From Streptomyces thinghirensis (lineage in GTDB: Bacteria > Actinomycetota > Actinomycetia > Streptomycetales > Streptomycetaceae), in contig JAKFGP010000060.1 in assembly GCA_021502835.1 (NCBI GenBank), positions 11,716 through 75,715 of the forward strand: a stretch of 64,000 nucleotides of DNA. The letters are read 5' to 3'. This document shows, piece after piece, positions 62,522 to 64,000 of the stretch. How positions within the stretch are numbered: position 1 is the stretch's first letter; each line of letters starts with the position of its first letter. Under the pieces are notes generated by a model that did not search any database, was not told the DNA's origin, and saw only the letters and a list, made by a program, of their open reading frames with translations. Both the position numbers and the translations under genes were made by a program.

Positions 62522-64000
62522 ATGACTACTCCTCCTGATGCTAGATTGGGGGACCCGTCCGCGCAAGGTGGTGTGATGCTCCTCCACCGCGAGGGGACTC
62601 CGCCTCCTTCTGGCCGCGCGTGCGCGAGTTCGCCGTGCCGCCGTCCATGATCGATGCCGCGACCGCCCGCCGCCGTGCCGGGGACTGGGCCGGGGCGTGC
62701 CGCGGCGGGCATCGACGTCGACCTCAACCTGCGTTCCGTGGCGCGCACGCGTGCCACGACCTCGCGACCCGCGTCCGGGCCGATCTGCGCCACCTCGCTC
62801 CCGACCTGCTGCGCTGGCACATGCCCAGAATCGCTCCGGACGGGCTGCTGCGCGCCTGGCCTCATCGCTCACCCTGGCGCGCTACGGCAGCGCGGGACGC
62901 GACGGATCGCCTCCGGTGCATCTCGTGGTCTGGACCCCGCCCGCCCAAGCGGGACGGCGGCCAGCGGATCAGCCTGGCCCTGTGGGACGGCTCCGGCTCG
63001 GACACCGGTGTCCCATGGCACCCGCATCCGCGCCCAGCCCTCGGTTCCGGCTCGACCTGCACCGCCACCTGTGGGACGCCCGCCGGACCGATGAACTGCG
63101 TGTCCGGTCGGGGGGCCGATCTGCCGCCCACTGACGACCCGCCTCGACGTCCCGACCCGCCCGGGACGATGCCTCCAGGGCGTCGCGGTGCCGTCGACCG
63201 GTGGGCGGCGGAGGCGGGCCTCCTGCTCCGGGCCGAGGGCTCGCCGACGGCCGGCACCACCGTCACCGTGCGGCTCGGGGCCGGGCGACGGCTGGCCCTG
63301 GTGCTGGCCACGGAACGGATCGGCGCCGGTCCGCATCTGCTGCGGATCGACGAGGCGCGCACCGGCGGAGCCGCCTCCTGCGCTGCCGTTGCTGCCCGAC
63401 GCGGCGACCTGGGTGCCACCCGACCTGGATCTGGTGCGCGCCGGTGAGGTGGCGAGGCCGACCGGCTGCATCCGCTGGTCGCCGCCGCGTTGGCACCGGA
63501 TCGCAGTGCCGACCGCCGCTTCGTCCCGGGCTCCGGACGCGGACGCGGCGGGACAACCACGGCTCGTGGACTGCCGGGGAGCTCTCGCAACGGATCGACC
63601 TCGTCGACGGGGTGCTGGCGGCGCTCCACCACGACCCGGCGGAGATCCGCCGCGAGGGGGATGCTGGCCGCGTGACCGGCACGCCGCTGCCCTGCCTCCA
63701 GGTCATCGACGAGGCGCACCGACGTCCGAGTGTCTCCCCGACATCCGCCCAACGCCTCAACCACGGCGACACCACCGGCGCCCTCGCCGTCGTCGAAGCG
63801 CTGCTTTCGGGTCCCGCCGCGCGCCTGCGCGTGACGGCGCCCTGCGCGACGAACTCCGAGGGCCGCCGCGCTGCGGCAGATCGCGTACGGGATGTTCAGC
63901 GCGGGCCTCGACGGAGAGCGGACCCGGTCCGGGGCACGTCGGTCGGACCGTCACCGTTCCCGCGTCGGCCGCTCCACCCGCGCCACAGCAATACGTAACT
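62522..64000 (+). CDS. Large conserved hypothetical protein; 3' end outside window
   Basis: More than 480 residues and open at the right edge. It starts MTTPPDARLGDPSAQGGVML, then WPRVREFAVPPSMIDAATAR, ATRVRADLRHLAPDLLRWHM, SPPVHLVVWTPPAQAG, AVDRWAAEAGLLLRAEGSP, LHPLVAAALAPDRSA, RIDLVDGVLAALHHDPAEIR and ARLNHGDTTGALAVVEALLG. I do not recognise a named domain; there is no signal, Walker motif or membrane span in the visible part. At least ten one-base breaks occur. The helical, Leu/Arg/Asp-rich character suggests a cytoplasmic scaffold or regulatory protein, but no function can be stated. Confidence 0.6.

Overview
The window is about 64 kb of very GC-rich DNA with strong third-position GC bias, frequent GTG and some TTG starts, and short ATGA/GTGA overlaps inside operons. 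Gene content (DUF5999, HipA-like kinase plus DUF3037, a divergent EF-Tu3-type factor, a mycothiol-type DinB protein, Streptomyces-style PadR, GAF-ANTAR, HxlR and MocR regulators, and a familiar Streptomyces intergenic repeat) points to a Streptomyces chromosome or a close relative. No rRNA, tRNA, CRISPR array, prophage or transposase was seen. A technical point dominates the reading: most long genes, including housekeeping ones, are broken by single-base gains or losses, mostly in G or C runs, and can be restored by one-base corrections. I treat these as probable consensus errors and give each gene as one CDS across the breaks. Coordinates of starts and stops near breaks are approximate. The stretch 34.7-38.3 kb is unusually clean.

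Layout, left half. 0-2.3 kb: 3' part of gcvP. 2.4-6.2 kb: molybdate block on the minus strand (HTH-TOBE regulator, modA, modB, modC, Mop-like protein). 6.4-11.1 kb: a micro-ORF and kdpFABC for K+ uptake. 11.2-18.0 kb: DUF5999, a hypothetical gene, a GCS2-family ligase, a CPBP membrane protease, PhzF, PadR and a Clp-N-domain protein. 18.1-25.6 kb: three EamA exporters, one flanked by a divergent LysR regulator; a split-barrel flavoprotein divergent from a MocR regulator; a second split-barrel protein and a Tat-type Rieske lipoprotein. 25.7-29.3 kb: a galactonate operon (dgoD, aldolase, kinase, GntR/FCD regulator). 29.4-33.2 kb: a 5'-truncated cation/proton antiporter, a PoxB-type ThDP enzyme and a GAF-ANTAR protein.

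Layout, right half. 33.6-37.4 kb: HipA-like kinase (with an in-frame amber codon) and DUF3037, a membrane-anchored Asp/Gly-rich repeat protein, and two intact SDR enzymes. 37.6-42.4 kb: an oligopeptide-type binding lipoprotein, uracil-DNA glycosylase, a TPR-like protein, a small lipoprotein, DinB and TetR. 42.5-48.9 kb: FAD monooxygenase under twin palindromes, a Gfo/Idh/MocA oxidoreductase, apolipoprotein N-acyltransferase, an SDR with a 17-bp palindrome, a small conserved protein, UppP and HxlR. 49-53 kb: thiolase, a TVP38/VTT membrane protein, an AlkD-like repair protein, and an EF-Tu3-type gene behind three 14-bp tandem repeats and a structured leader. 53-64 kb: a spermidine-synthase-like methyltransferase-fold protein, two tandem paralogous membrane proteins, a hotdog thioesterase, DedA, two hexapeptide-repeat proteins, YbaK, a CDF metal exporter with a divergent ArsR, PobA, and the 5' part of a large unknown gene.

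The genes form local modules (metal or oxyanion transport with its regulator, sugar-acid catabolism, envelope maintenance, small-molecule export) rather than one pathway. The least explained items are the EF-Tu3 upstream repeats, the MWPG paralog pair, the Asp-repeat membrane-anchored protein, the kdp micro-ORF and the HipA-like kinase/DUF3037 pair.
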